Below, in pieces: positions 51,500 to 61,442 of a stretch of 64,000 bases of DNA (position 1 is the stretch's first letter; each line of letters starts with the position of its first letter). The stretch spans positions 9,298,955 to 9,362,954 of the forward strand of contig NC_071642.1 of assembly GCF_014839835.1 (NCBI RefSeq). Reading direction: 5' to 3'. This stretch comes from Dryobates pubescens. Its lineage: Eukaryota; Chordata; Aves; Piciformes; Picidae. The notes beneath the pieces are model-generated. The model did no database searches and was not told the DNA's origin. It worked only from the letters and a program-made list of their open reading frames with translations. The translations under genes and the position numbers were made by a program.

Positions 51500-54400
51500 T
51501 CAGAGCAGCCTGGCAGCTCCTTCCAGCTCCACCTGGGGCTCACAGATGCCCACAAAGTCGATGTCCCCCCCGGGGCCAGCAGGGGAGGGCAGCTGCTGAA
51601 GGGCCTCTGCTGTGGGGCTCTGCTTCAGGAAGGCCTCCAGGGACTTCAGCAGCTGCTTTGGTTTCTTCTTGGTGGCGAGTTCCAGCTCTGGGCAGGGCAG
51701 AGGGGGAGGTGTGAGGAGGCAGAGCCAGGTCTGGGTGGTATCAGGGAGGCTGAATGCTCCCAGGGCAAGGTCTGCAGCCCCTGCCCCAAAGTGTCCCAGC
51801 AGCAAAGGGCACAACTGGGGCTCAGAACCACAGAACCCAACAGCTGCTGGGGATGGAAGAGACCTTGGAGCTCACCAGGGCCAAGCTCTCACCTGCAGCT
51901 CAGTCACCACTGCTGCTGCTGAGCCACTGCCACCACCCCATGGCCCTCAGCACCACCCCCACAAGTCTCTGACCCCCCTCTAGGGATGGAGCAGAGGCCA
52001 CAGGAGGTGAGGGCTTGGAGGGGACCCCTGGGGATCATCCAGCCCAGCCCCTGCCAGAGCAGCAGCACAGAGCCCAGCACAGGGCACACAGAGCACATCC
52101 AGGCAGGGCTGGGAAGGCTCCAGGGAAGGAGACTCCACAGCCTCCCTGGGCAGCCTGCTCCAGGCCTCTGGGAGCCTCCCAGGGCAGAAGTTCCTCCTCA
52201 TGGGGAGGTGGAACCTCCTGGGCTGCACTTTCCATCCAGTGCCCCTTGGCCTGTCCCAGGGCACAGTGAGCAGAGCCTGGCCCTGTCCCCTCCCTCCTGC
52301 CCCCCAGCCCTCAGACATTGATAGACATTGATCAGATCCCTCTCAGCCTTCTCCTCTCCAGACTCCACCACTGCCCTGGGCAGCCTGGGCCAGGCCTGGA
52401 CAAACCTTCCCAGGAGGAAATTGTTCCTCATGGCCAACCTGAGCCTCCCCTGGGGCAGCCTGAGGCCATTGCCTCTCCTCCCATCACTTGTTCCTAGGGA
52501 GCAGAGCCCAACCCCCACCTGGCTCCAGCCTCCCCTCAGGAGCTGCAGAGAGCAATGAGCTCTCCCTCAGCCTCCTCTGCTCCAGCCTCAGCCCCGCCAG
52601 CTGCCTCAGCTGCTCCTCCCCTGCCCTGCTCTCCAGACCCTTCCCCAGCTCTGTTGCCCTTCTCTGGCCCTGCTCCAGCCCTCAGAGTCCTTCTGGCAGT
52701 CAGAGCCCAACCCTGAGCCCAGGATTCCAGCTGTGGCCTCCCCAGTGCCCAGCCCAGGGGCTCAACCACACCTCCAGACCTCCTGTCTTGATCCAGGCCT
52801 GCTAGGAGCCAACAGCTGGGGGCAGCCTCCCCCACAGCAAACAGCCCCAGTGTTCATTTAGCCCTCACTGATCAGTGGTCTCAGCACCTCCCCTGACCTC
52901 CTTCCCTGCTAACAGGGCTTGATGCAACCACCCAGCACGATGGGAGAGAGCTGGGGGAGGGCAGCAATGTCCCTGTGTGTGTCACCCACTGTGGCAGAGC
53001 AGCCCCAGGACACAGCAGGAGCTTCCCTGAGGAGAAGCAGCCCCAGCAGGGAGCTGGCTGCAGAGTTATGGAATGGGTTGGGCTGGAAGGGAGCTCAAAA
53101 GCTCAGCCAGCTCCAAGCCCCTGCCCTGGGCAGGGACACCTCCCCCCAGCCCAGCCTGCTCCAGGCCTGGCTTTCAACACCTGCAGGCAGGAGGCAGCCT
53201 GTGGCAGAGCCTGCTGGGGGGGTGCAGGGTGAAGGATGCAGGCTGAGCCTTCCTGGGCTGCCACAGCCCTCGAGGGTGGGGCTCAGCAGGGCAGGAGGGT
53301 GCTGGGAAGGTGCTGAGCTTCTGGGGGTGAGTTTTCCTCGGTGGGGAGAAGGGGGAGGAGGAACCAACCCTTGAGGAGGGCGCTGGAGTCAGCCAGGGTC
53401 CTGTGCTGCCCCCTCCAGAGGCAGTAGAGGCGCAGGAAGGCAGCGGCGTAGAGCTGGTTGAGCACAGCCAGGACCTGCTGCCGGCGATTGCACTCCCTGC
53501 AGGCACAGCACAGCCTCAGCCAGGGCTGCCCAGCACCCAGGGCCAGCCAGGCCTCAGGGCAGCCCCCACACGGCCCCAGCTGGGGCAGGAGAGGCTGAGA
53601 GCAGCCCTGAGAAGGCCTTGGGGGGGTCAGGTGGTCCCCAGGAGCCAGCACTGGTCCCTGGCAGCCCAGAGCCAGCTGAGTGCTGAGCTGCAGCCAGAGC
53701 AGGGAGAGCAGCAGCACAGGGAGGGGATTCTGCCCCTCTGCTCTGCTCTGCTCAGCCCCCACCTGCAGCACTGCCTCCAGCTCTGGGCCCCCAGCACAGG
53801 AAGGACCTGGAGCTGCTGGAGAGGCTCCAGAGGAGGCCATGAGGATGATCAGAGGCTGCAGAACCTCCCCTGTGGGGCCAGGCTGGGAGAGTTGGGGCTG
53901 TGCAGGCCAGGGAGGAGAAGGCTCCAGGGAGAGCTCAGAGCAGCCTTGCAGTACCTGAAGGGCTCCAGGGGAGCTGGGGAGGGACTTTGGGCAAGGGCTG
54001 GGAGTGCCAGGCTGAGGGACAATGGCTTTGAGCTGGGAGAGGGCAGAGTGAGACTGAGGATGCTGCCCAAGCCCCCAGCCCCCCCCAGCTCACCTGGAGA
54101 GCCTCTCCTCACGCAGGGCCTGCAGCACCATCCTGGTGATGTTCACAGACATGATGCAGAAGGGGAAGCTCTGCAAGGGAAGGAGCAGCAGCACAGAGCT
54201 CAGCAGCCAGCCCCCAGCCCCCTCAGCAGTGCAAGAGGGGAGAGGGAGAAGCTCAACCAAGCTCTGCAGGGGGTTTGGTTTCCCCTTCCCTGAGGGTTAG
54301 GGGGCACAGAGCAGGAAGGGCTGCAGGCAGGGAGGGCAGAGGGCAGGGACAGGCCTGGCTCTGGTGCTGGGACAGCCTGAAGATCTCTCGTGCCAGAGGC

Positions 54401-57400
54401 AGCAGCTGGGGGTCCATGACGAAGAAGAGGATCTGCATCAGCCCCAGCATCCCTGTCCCACGCAGGTCAGTGCCAGGATCCACCCCTGGCAGAGGCAACA
54501 GGGAGCCCCAAGGGCCCCCAGGGAATGACTTCCCAAGGGGAAGGGTCTGGGGAGGATCCCTGCCAGGAGCTGGGGGATGCCAGGGCCTCTGTGATGAGGG
54601 CACAGCACCCAGCATGGAGGGGTGGGGAAGGAGCTCTGGAGCTCCCCCAGCCCAGGCCCCTGCTCCAGCAGGGCTCCCACAGCAGCTTGCCCAGGGGCAC
54701 AGTGCCCAGGGGGGGTTGGAAGCTCTCCAGAGGAGACTCCACAACCTCTCTGGGCAGCCTGCTCCAGGCCTCCAGCACCCTCACACCAAACTACTTTCTC
54801 CTCCTCTCCAGCTGGCATCTCCTGGCTGCCAATCTGTGCCCCTTGCCCCTTGGCCTGGCCCTGGGCACCACTCAGCAGAGCCTGGCCCCAGCCTCCTGCC
54901 CCCCACAGCTCCTTCAGCTCTTGCTGAGCATTGCTCAGCTGCCCTCTGGGGCTGCTCTTCTGCAGGCTCTCAGCCCCAGGGCTCTCAGCCTTTGCTGCTG
55001 CCAGAGCTGCTCCAGGCCCCTCAGCAGCTTCCCAGCCTGCCCTGGACTCTCCCCAGCACTTCCCAGGCTCTGCAACTGGGGAGCCCAGAGCTGGAGCCAG
55101 GAGTGCAGCTGTGGGCTCCCCAGGGCAGGGCAGAGGGGCAGCAGAGCCTCCCTTGCCCTGCTGCCCACACTCTCCTCCCTGCCCCCCAGGACACCACTGA
55201 GGCCTTCTTGGCCCCCAGGGCACACTGCTGGCTCCTGGGCACCTTCTTGTCCCCCAGCCCTCCCAGCTCCTTCTCCTGGAGCTGCTTCCCAGCAGGTTCC
55301 CCCTCAGCTGTGCTGCTGCAGGAGGTTGTTGCTCCCCAGGGGCAGGACCCTGCCCTTGCCCTGCTTGAACCTCCTGAGGTTCCTCTGCCCCAGCTCTGCA
55401 GCCTGGCCTGGCTGGGGAAGGGTCTGGAGAAGAGGGCTGGGGAGGAGCAGCTGAGGCAGCTGGGGGGGTTGAGGCTGGAGCAGAGGAGGCTGAGGGAGAG
55501 CTCATTGCTCTCTGCAGCTCCTGAGAGGAGGCTGGAGCCAGGTGGGGGTTGGGCTCTGCTCCCTAGGAACAAGTGATGGGAGGAGAGGCAATGGCCTCAG
55601 GCTGCCCCAGGGGAGGCTCAGGTTGGCCATGAGGAACTATTTCCTCCTGGGAAGGTTTGCCCAGGCCTGGCCCAGGCTGCCCAGGGCAGTGGTGCAGTCC
55701 CCAGCCCTGGAGGGGTTCCAGAGCCCTGGAGCTGTGGTGCTGAGGCCATGGGGGGGTGGTGCTGGGGCAGTGCTGGGCTCAGGGCTGGGCTGGGTGAGCT
55801 TAAAGGCCTCTTCACCCCAAAGCCATCAGGTGCCAGAGCAGCAGGACTGCAGCTGTGTGTGGAGGAGGAGGGGACCTGAGCCTGCAGTGTGCCCTGCTGG
55901 GGGCAGGGAAGCTGCACTTGATGAGCCTGAGAGCTCCCTTCCCATCCACAGCTTTCCATGCTTCCATGACCTAACCTCTGGATCCCACCTCAGGAAAGGG
56001 AGCAGGGCCTGAGGGACCCCTCAGGAAGGAGAGCAGGGCACAGCTCTGCCCTGAGCTGCCCCCTGGGCCCTACCCTGGAAGCCCAGCTCCTCCCAGTGTG
56101 CCCCATAGCGAGGGCAGCCCAGCCTGGAGCACGTCAGCCTCCTGTACACTGTCTGCAGGATCCTCATGTGCACCTTCTGCTCATCATCCAGGGCACCTGC
56201 CAGGGAGCAAACACCCTTCAGTGCCCCCCAAGTGCCCCTCAGCCTGCAAAAGCAGCCCAGGGCTGCCCCAAAGCAGCCTTTCAGCCTCCAAACCCCAACC
56301 CTCAGCCTCCCTCCCCACAGCTTCAGGGTCCAGAAATGGCCTCTTGGCCTCCCAAGCCCAGCCCTTGGCCTCCTTCCCAAACCCCCTCAGCCTCCCAAAC
56401 CCAACCCTGGGCCTCCCAAACCGCCCCCTGGCAGCCCTGAAGCTGCCACCAGCTGCAGGGCACATCTGGAGCGTGGCCAGAGCTGAGCTGCCAGAGCTGG
56501 GCACCTCCTGGAGCCCAGGAGAAGGCCATGGGGTAGGAGAGGGCAACAGCTCAGCAGGGCAGGAGCCCCCAGAGCATCACTCCCTGGGTGCAGGGGAGGA
56601 AGCTGCTGGGCAGCAGGGGAAGCTGTGCTGGGCAGGGTGGCACTGCCAGCACCCAGGTGTGGCTGAGGAGCTTCCACTCCTGACTGCCCAGGGCCAGCCA
56701 GCCCCTGGCCTGGCACCCCAGGGTCCCTTTGGCTTTGGTCATGGAAGGAGGAGCAGGGAGGGCAGAGCAGCAGGGGCCCAGTGCTGTGCCAGGCTGCAGG
56801 GAGCAGCCACCATGGCATGGCAGGGAGGGGGCACAAGAGCCAGAGGGCAGCCACAGGGCAGGCAGAGAGCAGAACTCCCAGCACAGCCCTGAGCCTCCAG
56901 CTGCCCCCCTGGCAGTGCAGGGGGCACCAGGGGACACTCACACTGTGCCATGGCCAGTGCCAGGGGCACCAGGGGACACTCACTGTGCCATGGCCAGTGC
57001 CAGGGGCACCAGGGGACACTCACTGTGCCATGGCCAGTGCCAGGGGCACCAGGGGACACTCACACTGTGCCATGGCCAGTGCCAGGGGCACCAGGGGACA
57101 CTCACACTGTGCCATGGCCAGTGCCAGGGGCACCAGGGGACACTCACACTGTGCCATGGCCAGTGCCAGGGGCACCAGGGGACACTCACACTGTGCCATG
57201 GCCAGTGCCAGGGGCACCAGGGGACACTCACACTGTGCCATGGCCAGTGCCAGGGGCACCAGGGGACACTCACACTGTGCCATGGCCAGTGCCAGGGGCA
57301 CCAGGGGACACTCACACTGTGCCATGGCCAGTGCCAGGGGCACCAGGGGACACTCACACTGTGCCATGGCCAGTGCCAGGGGCACCAGGGGACACTCACA

Positions 57401-60056
57401 CTGTGCCATGGCCAGTGCCAGGGGCACCAGGGGACACTCACACTGTGCCATGGCCAGTGCCAGGGGCACCAGGGGACACTCACTGTGCCATGGCCAGTGC
57501 CAGGGGCACCAGGGGACACTCACACTGTGCCATGGCCAGTGCCAGGGGCACCAGGGGACACTCACTGTGCCATGGCCAGTGCCAGGGGCACCAGGGGACA
57601 CTCACACTGTGCCATGGCCAGTGCCAGGGGCACCAGGGGACACTCACACTGTGCCATGGCCAGTGCCAGGGGCACCAGGGGACACTCACACTGTGCCATG
57701 GCCAGTGCCAGCTCCTGCTCCCCCTGCAGCTGTGGCTGGAGCCGGGGAGGGCCGAAGAGGAAGCGAAGCAGCGAGGCCAGGCCTGGCCTGGGCACCGGCA
57801 CCTGCGCCCTCTGCGGGGGAGAGGAGAGGGCAGGGGAGCACCAGGGCAGGCAGGGGGGAGGGGGGCCGAGGGATGGCACAGGGGGCAAGGGAAGGCAGCG
57901 CTGGGCTCATCCCCCCCTCCCCTCACCTACTTCCTAAGGGCACCCTGGGAGGGCAGGGCCCAGCCGTACCCTGCGCCGCCTCAGCTGCGCGCTCTGGAAG
58001 TGCTGCAGGGCCTCGTTGAAGGAGATCAGGGAGGCCCTGCCGGCTGCCAGCCCCCCCGGGCCTGGGGGGAGGCACAGGGTGGGCTCACCCCCTGCCCCAT
58101 CTCCTGGCCACAATCCCAGCTGCTGGTGCTGAGCCCCTGCCGTGCACCAGAGGAGCTGGCCCCGGCCCACCCAGCCCCAAGCCCTGCCAGCCCCCCCCGG
58201 CCCCCCCCAGCTCCCCCTGCCCCCTGCCAGCTCCCCCTGCCCCCTGCCAGCAGCCCCCTGCCCCCTGCCAGCTCCCCCCTGGCCCCCACCAGCTCCCCCC
58301 TGCCCCCTGCCAGCAGCCCCCCTGGCCCCCACCAGCTCCCCCTGCCCCCTGCCAGCTCCCCCTGCCCCCTGCCAGCTCCCCCTGCCCCCTGCCAGCAGCC
58401 CCCCTGCCAGCAGCCCCCCTGGCCCCCACCAGCTCCCCCTGCCCCCTGCCAGCAGCCCCCCTGCCCCCTGCCAGCAGCCCCCCTGGCCCCCACCAGCTCC
58501 CCCTGCCCCCTGCCAGCAGCCCCCCTGCCCCCTGCCAGCAGCCCCCCTGGCCCCTGCCAGCAGCCCCCCTGCCCCCTGCCAGCAGCCCCCCTGCCCCCTG
58601 CCAGCTCCCCCTGGCCCCTGCCAGCAGCCCCCCTGGCCCCTGCCAGCAGCCCCCCTGCCCCCTGCCAGCTCCCCCTGCCCCCTGCCAGCAGCCCCCCTGG
58701 CCCCTGCCAGCAGCCCCCCTGCCCCCTGCCAGCAGCCCCCCTGCCCCCTGCCAGCAGCCCCCCTGGCCACCACCAGCTCCCCCCTGCCCCCTGCCAGCAG
58801 CCCCCCGACCCCTGCCAGCTCTCCCCCCTCCAGCCTTGGCACAGCAGAGTGGCAAAGCCTTGGCGGTCTGGGGGCTCACAGTAGCTCTCCCACCCCCTCC
58901 AGACCTTCAGCCCTTGCCCCAGCTCCCTCCAGCCCCGCCCAGGAGCTAGGTCCCTCCCCCTGCCCCCCCCCGGCGACCCCCGGCAGGCCGCACCGGACTG
59001 GGCCTCCTCCACAGCCTCCCATTCCTCCTGCGCTCTCCGCAGCTCCTCGCTGCCCTCTGCCAAAAGAAATCCACCCCGGAGGTCACAGCCAGCTGGGAGC
59101 CCCTGCCCCCAGCACGGCTCAGGGCACCTCAGCCAAGGGGGATCTCCCCTCCTCTGGGCAGAAGCCCCCCCCCTGCAGCCCCCCCCGAGATGCTGCCAGG
59201 CTCCTCCTTAGCACAGCTAGGACGAAGCGAGGTGAAGGCTCCACCAGCCCCCGAGCCCAGTGCTGGCCTCCCCTCATGCTCCTCCTGCCTCCCTTCAGGC
59301 TCCCCACACAACCCAGACTTCCTTTCGGGCTCCCCACGCTGCCTTCGGGCTCCCCACGCTGCCTTCGGGCTCCCTGGGCTCCCCACGCTGCCTTCGGGCT
59401 CCCTTCGGGCTCCCCACGCTGCCTTCGGGCTCCCTTCGGGCTCCCCACGCTGCCTTCGGGCTCCCCCCGCTGCCTTCGGGCTCCCTTCAGGCTCCCCGGG
59501 CGTTCTCCCCACCAGGACCCAACCGGTGCGGCACGAAGGAAGCCGAGCAGCAGCTCACCGGCGCCCACCGGGGGCTCCGCTCCCTCCACCAGCGCCTTCA
59601 GGAGTTCGTTTTGCCCCAGGGCCGGGACCTGCGCGGGGACAGAGGCAGCCTTCACCCACCGCGACGGACCCCAGCCCCCAGCCGCTCCCCGCCAGGGAGG
59701 AGACCCCGGCCGCGGGGCGCTGCCCTCAGGGAACCCTCCCCGGCCTCCGCGCCAGGGCTCCGAGCCGGCCAGGAAGGCAGGAGCGGCGCCGAGCCCCGCG
59801 GGTCTATCCCGCTGTCAGCTCCGGTAACAGAGGCTTCCCTTCGGTGCCCCGAAAGGTCACGTCAAGGGGGTATAACCGGAGGGACAGAGCGGTAACGCGG
59901 GGGGGAGGCTCCATGACACCGGGGACCGGGATACAGCCGGCGGCCGCCCGGGCAGGCGACACGGCAGAGCCTGACACGCACCGGGAGCGACTTGCCGGGC
60001 GGGGGCTCACGCTGCCGCTCCTCAGGCCGCTCCAAGCCCCCGGCGCCTCCGCTCAT
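51500..60056 (-). CDS. ELMOD3: ELMO domain-containing protein 3
   Basis: Ten coding exons, 355 residues (human about 381): 59982-60056, 59559-59628, 58994-59056, 57970-58061, 57690-57810, 56074-56196, 54355-54485, 54094-54170, 53369-53496 and 51500-51687. Landmarks match human: RRAQEEWEAVEEAQ, SLISFNEALQHFQ, LRFLFGPPRLQ, RILQTVYRRLT, HWEELGFQG, then TDLRGTGMLGL with the GAP arginine, AREIFRLSQH, MSVNITRMVLQALREERLSR, ECNRRQQVLAVLNQLYAAAF and LLKELELATKKKPKQLLKSL. ELMOD proteins are GTPase-activating proteins for ARL2 and other ARF-family GTPases; ELMOD3 acts at actin-rich structures and its human mutation causes deafness. Two donors are irregular: 54355 reads CAG|GCCTGT (a GC donor) and 53369 reads G|GTTGGT. 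Intron 5 is the 42-bp donor array. ELMOD3 and RETSAT are head-to-head, as in mammals. Confidence 0.95.
51820..51965 (-). mobile_element. Short CR1-like 3' fragment
   Basis: CAGAACCACAGAACCCAACA then GGATGGAAGAGACCTTGGAG resembles the reverse complement of a decayed CR1 3' end. It is in ELMOD3 intron 9. Confidence 0.5.
52005..52345 (-). mobile_element. CR1 LINE fragment in ELMOD3 intron 9
   Basis: Contains ACTCCACAGCCTCCCTGGGC, AGCCTGCTCCAGGCCTCTGG, CAGAAGTTCCTCCTCATGGG and GATCAGATCCCTCTCAGCCT, the antisense order of CR1 blocks, here of a different subfamily from the copy that follows directly. Confidence 0.75.
52365..52760 (-). mobile_element. CR1 LINE 3' fragment in ELMOD3 intron 9
   Basis: Nearly identical to the copy at 30945-31320 (ACCACTGCCCTGGGCAGCCT, TTGTTCCTCATGGCCAACCT, TCCCATCACTTGTTCCTAGG, GAGCTGCAGAGAGCAATGAG). 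It abuts the preceding fragment without a gap, so one element may have inserted into the other. Confidence 0.88.
53060..53180 (-). mobile_element. CR1 3' terminal fragment
   Basis: TTATGGAATGGGTTGGGCTG, GAAGGGAGCTCAAAAGCTCA and CTGCCCTGGGCAGGGACACC are the antisense CR1 3' end. Confidence 0.75.
53590..54065 (+). mobile_element. CR1 LINE fragment in ELMOD3 intron 8
   Basis: Sense CR1 blocks GGACCTGGAGCTGCTGGAGA, GGCTCCAGAGGAGGCCATGA, GGCCAGGGAGGAGAAGGCTC, AGCCTTGCAGTACCTGAAGG and GAGGGACTTTGGGCAAGGGC. It is a distinct subfamily from the CCTAGGAACAAG group. It lies between two ELMOD3 exons. Confidence 0.75.
54600..55425 (-). mobile_element. CR1 LINE 3' fragment, near-identical inverted partner of the 34 kb copy
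   Basis: From ACCCAGCATGGAGGGGTGGG through GGCAGCCTGCTCCAGGCCTC to CTCCTGAGGTTCCTCTGCCC it is antisense CR1. About 54930-55405 matches the reverse complement of 34030-34510 almost perfectly. It may be two overlapping insertions (54600-54905 and 54910-55425). Confidence 0.85.
55426..55975 (+). mobile_element. CR1 LINE 3' fragment, head-to-head with the preceding copy
   Basis: Sense order CTGGGGAAGGGTCTGGAGAA, CCTAGGAACAAGTGATGGGA, GGCTGCCCAGGGCAGTGGTG, then a 3' tail CTGAGAGCTCCCTTCCCATC ending CCATGCTTCCATGACC. With the previous element it forms a facing pair inside ELMOD3 intron 6. Confidence 0.85.
56922..57690. repeat. 42-bp minisatellite built from the end of ELMOD3 exon 5 plus its splice donor
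   Basis: About 18 near-perfect units. In ELMOD3 sense, each is 22 bases of exon end (CTGGCACTGGCCATGGCACA plus GT) followed by 20 intronic bases, GTGAGTGTCCCCTGGTGCCC. The first unit is the real exon end at 57690: the codons for LALAMAQ plus the first base of a Cys codon, then GTGAGT. A few units lack two bases (CACAGTGAGT) and are 40 bp. The array occupies about half of the 1.5 kb intron 5. Confidence 0.95.
58195..58815. repeat. CTGCCCCCTGCCAGCAGCCC minisatellite in ELMOD3 intron 3
   Basis: Modules CAGCTCCCCCTGCCCCCTGC, CAGCAGCCCCCCTGCCCCCT and CAGCAGCCCCCCTGGCCCC of 21-24 bp recur about 28 times in mixed order. Module mixing like this points to repeated unequal exchange or gene conversion. 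Confidence 0.92.
59285..59505. repeat. Minisatellite in ELMOD3 intron 2, 18-bp and 11-bp modules
   Basis: CCCACGCTGCCTTCGGGCTC modules with optional CCTTCGGGCT insertions recur about ten times. It lies between coding exons 58994-59056 and 59559-59628. Confidence 0.9.
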
Positions 60057-60420
60057 GCCCTGCGAGGAAGGCAGGCGGCCACCCCCGCCCGGCGGGAGCC
60101 GCAGCGAGGGCTCGGGAGGGGCCCGGGGGCCGGAGACCGCCCCGGCGGCCCAGAGGAAGCCTCAGGCCTCTGCCGTGAGCCGGCTCCCGCAGGCCCCCGG
60201 GCCCTGCTCCCGGCCGCCGACCATCCTGCCGCGCGCCCACCGGAAGCGGCGGCGGCCCGCTCGCGCGCAGGGCATGCTGGGAGCCTCCCGCTCACGCGCG
60301 GGCCGCAGCTCCCGGCGGGCATCGCGCGGGGGGGGGCGGAGGGAGGAGCGCGGCCGACGGCGCCGCGGGAGGGACAAACCGCAGGGAACGCGACCGTCCG
60401 GGGGCGCAACTGCACCAGGG
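59830..60420. promoter_or_regulatory. CpG island shared by ELMOD3 and upstream of RETSAT
   Basis: A dense CpG block covers the ELMOD3 start exon and about 350 bp beyond, with ETS-like CGGAAGCGG (about 60241) and a GCATGCTGGGA element (about 60273). ELMOD3 and RETSAT are divergent with ATGs 1.4 kb apart, so this is the likely ELMOD3 promoter and perhaps a bidirectional one. Confidence 0.6.
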
Positions 60421-60424
60421 CCGG

Positions 60425-61335
60425 TTCCCAGCTCCCAGTGCCCCACACGAGAGCCCAGTGCCCCTCTCGACCTCCCAGTGCCCCACACGAGCTCCCAGTG
60501 CCCCACACGAGCTCCCAGTGCCCCTCTCGACCTCGCAGTGCCCCACACGAGCTCCCAGTGCCTATCAGTACCCGATGCCAGCCTCCAGCGCTCTGTACCA
60601 CCTCCTAGCGTCAGCTGCTGGCTTCCAGTGCTCCCAGCGCTCCATACGAGCTCCCAGTGCTCATCAGTAATTCCCAGTACCCTATGCCAATCCCCAGTGC
60701 TCCATACCACCTCCCAGTGCCCACCATCAACTCTCAGGGCTCCGTACCAGCTCCTCCTGTCCTCTCCCAGTGTTCGATGCCAGCTCCTAGTCCCCAGGCT
60801 CTCCTCCGCCGAGCCCTGCCGGTGCCAGCTCCCAGTGCTCCATACCAGCTCCCAGTGTCATCTCTCAGAGCTCCCAGTGCCCACCGTACGAGTGCCCAGT
60901 GTCATCTCCCGGCACAAAGTGGCATCTCACAGTGCCCAGTGCCAGTTCCAAGTGCTCCATACCACCTCCTAGTCCCCACCACCAACTCCCAGCTCCCTCT
61001 ACCGGCTCCCACTGTCAGCTTCTGGCCGCTCGCACCAGCTTCTCGCCGCCGGTCTCTCCTAGTCCCGCCTGAGCTCCCTCGGTGCCAGCACCCAGTGTCA
61101 TCTTCTAGTGTCCTGTGCCACCTCCCAGTGCTCCGTCACACCTCCTGGTGCCCACCATCAACTCCTAGTGCCCAGAGTTATTTCCTAGCTCCCAGTGCTC
61201 CGTCCCTGCTCTCAGTCTCATGTCCCAGTACCCAGCGTCAACTCCTAGTGCTCGGTAACGGTGCCCAGCGCCATCGCCCAGCGCCCATTGCAATGTCTCA
61301 GCTCCCGGTATCAGCTCCCAGGGCTCCATCCTCTT
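60425..61335. repeat. GCTCCCAGTGCCC repeat field upstream of RETSAT
   Basis: GAGCTCCCAGTGCCCCACAC and CCATACCAGCTCCCAGTGC units of 20-30 bp recur about 35 times. They are homogeneous on the left (60430-60560) and decay toward RETSAT. The field sits between the CpG island and the RETSAT start, so it must be 5'UTR, intron or promoter. Confidence 0.85.
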
Positions 61336-61442
61336 CCCTGTGCCCGGTGCCAGCTCCCCGCCCCCTCCCCGCCCCTCCCGTGCCGGTGCCGCCCGTTCCC
61401 GGCGAGGCGGAGCGGGACAGCTTCGGCAGACGGCACAGCAGC

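Noticed and set aside
56729-58884. 402-, 412- and 644-codon plus-strand open frames with GHQGTLTLCHGQCQ repeats
   Set aside because: They are antisense readings of the 42-bp ELMOD3 array and the CTGCCAGCAGCC array.
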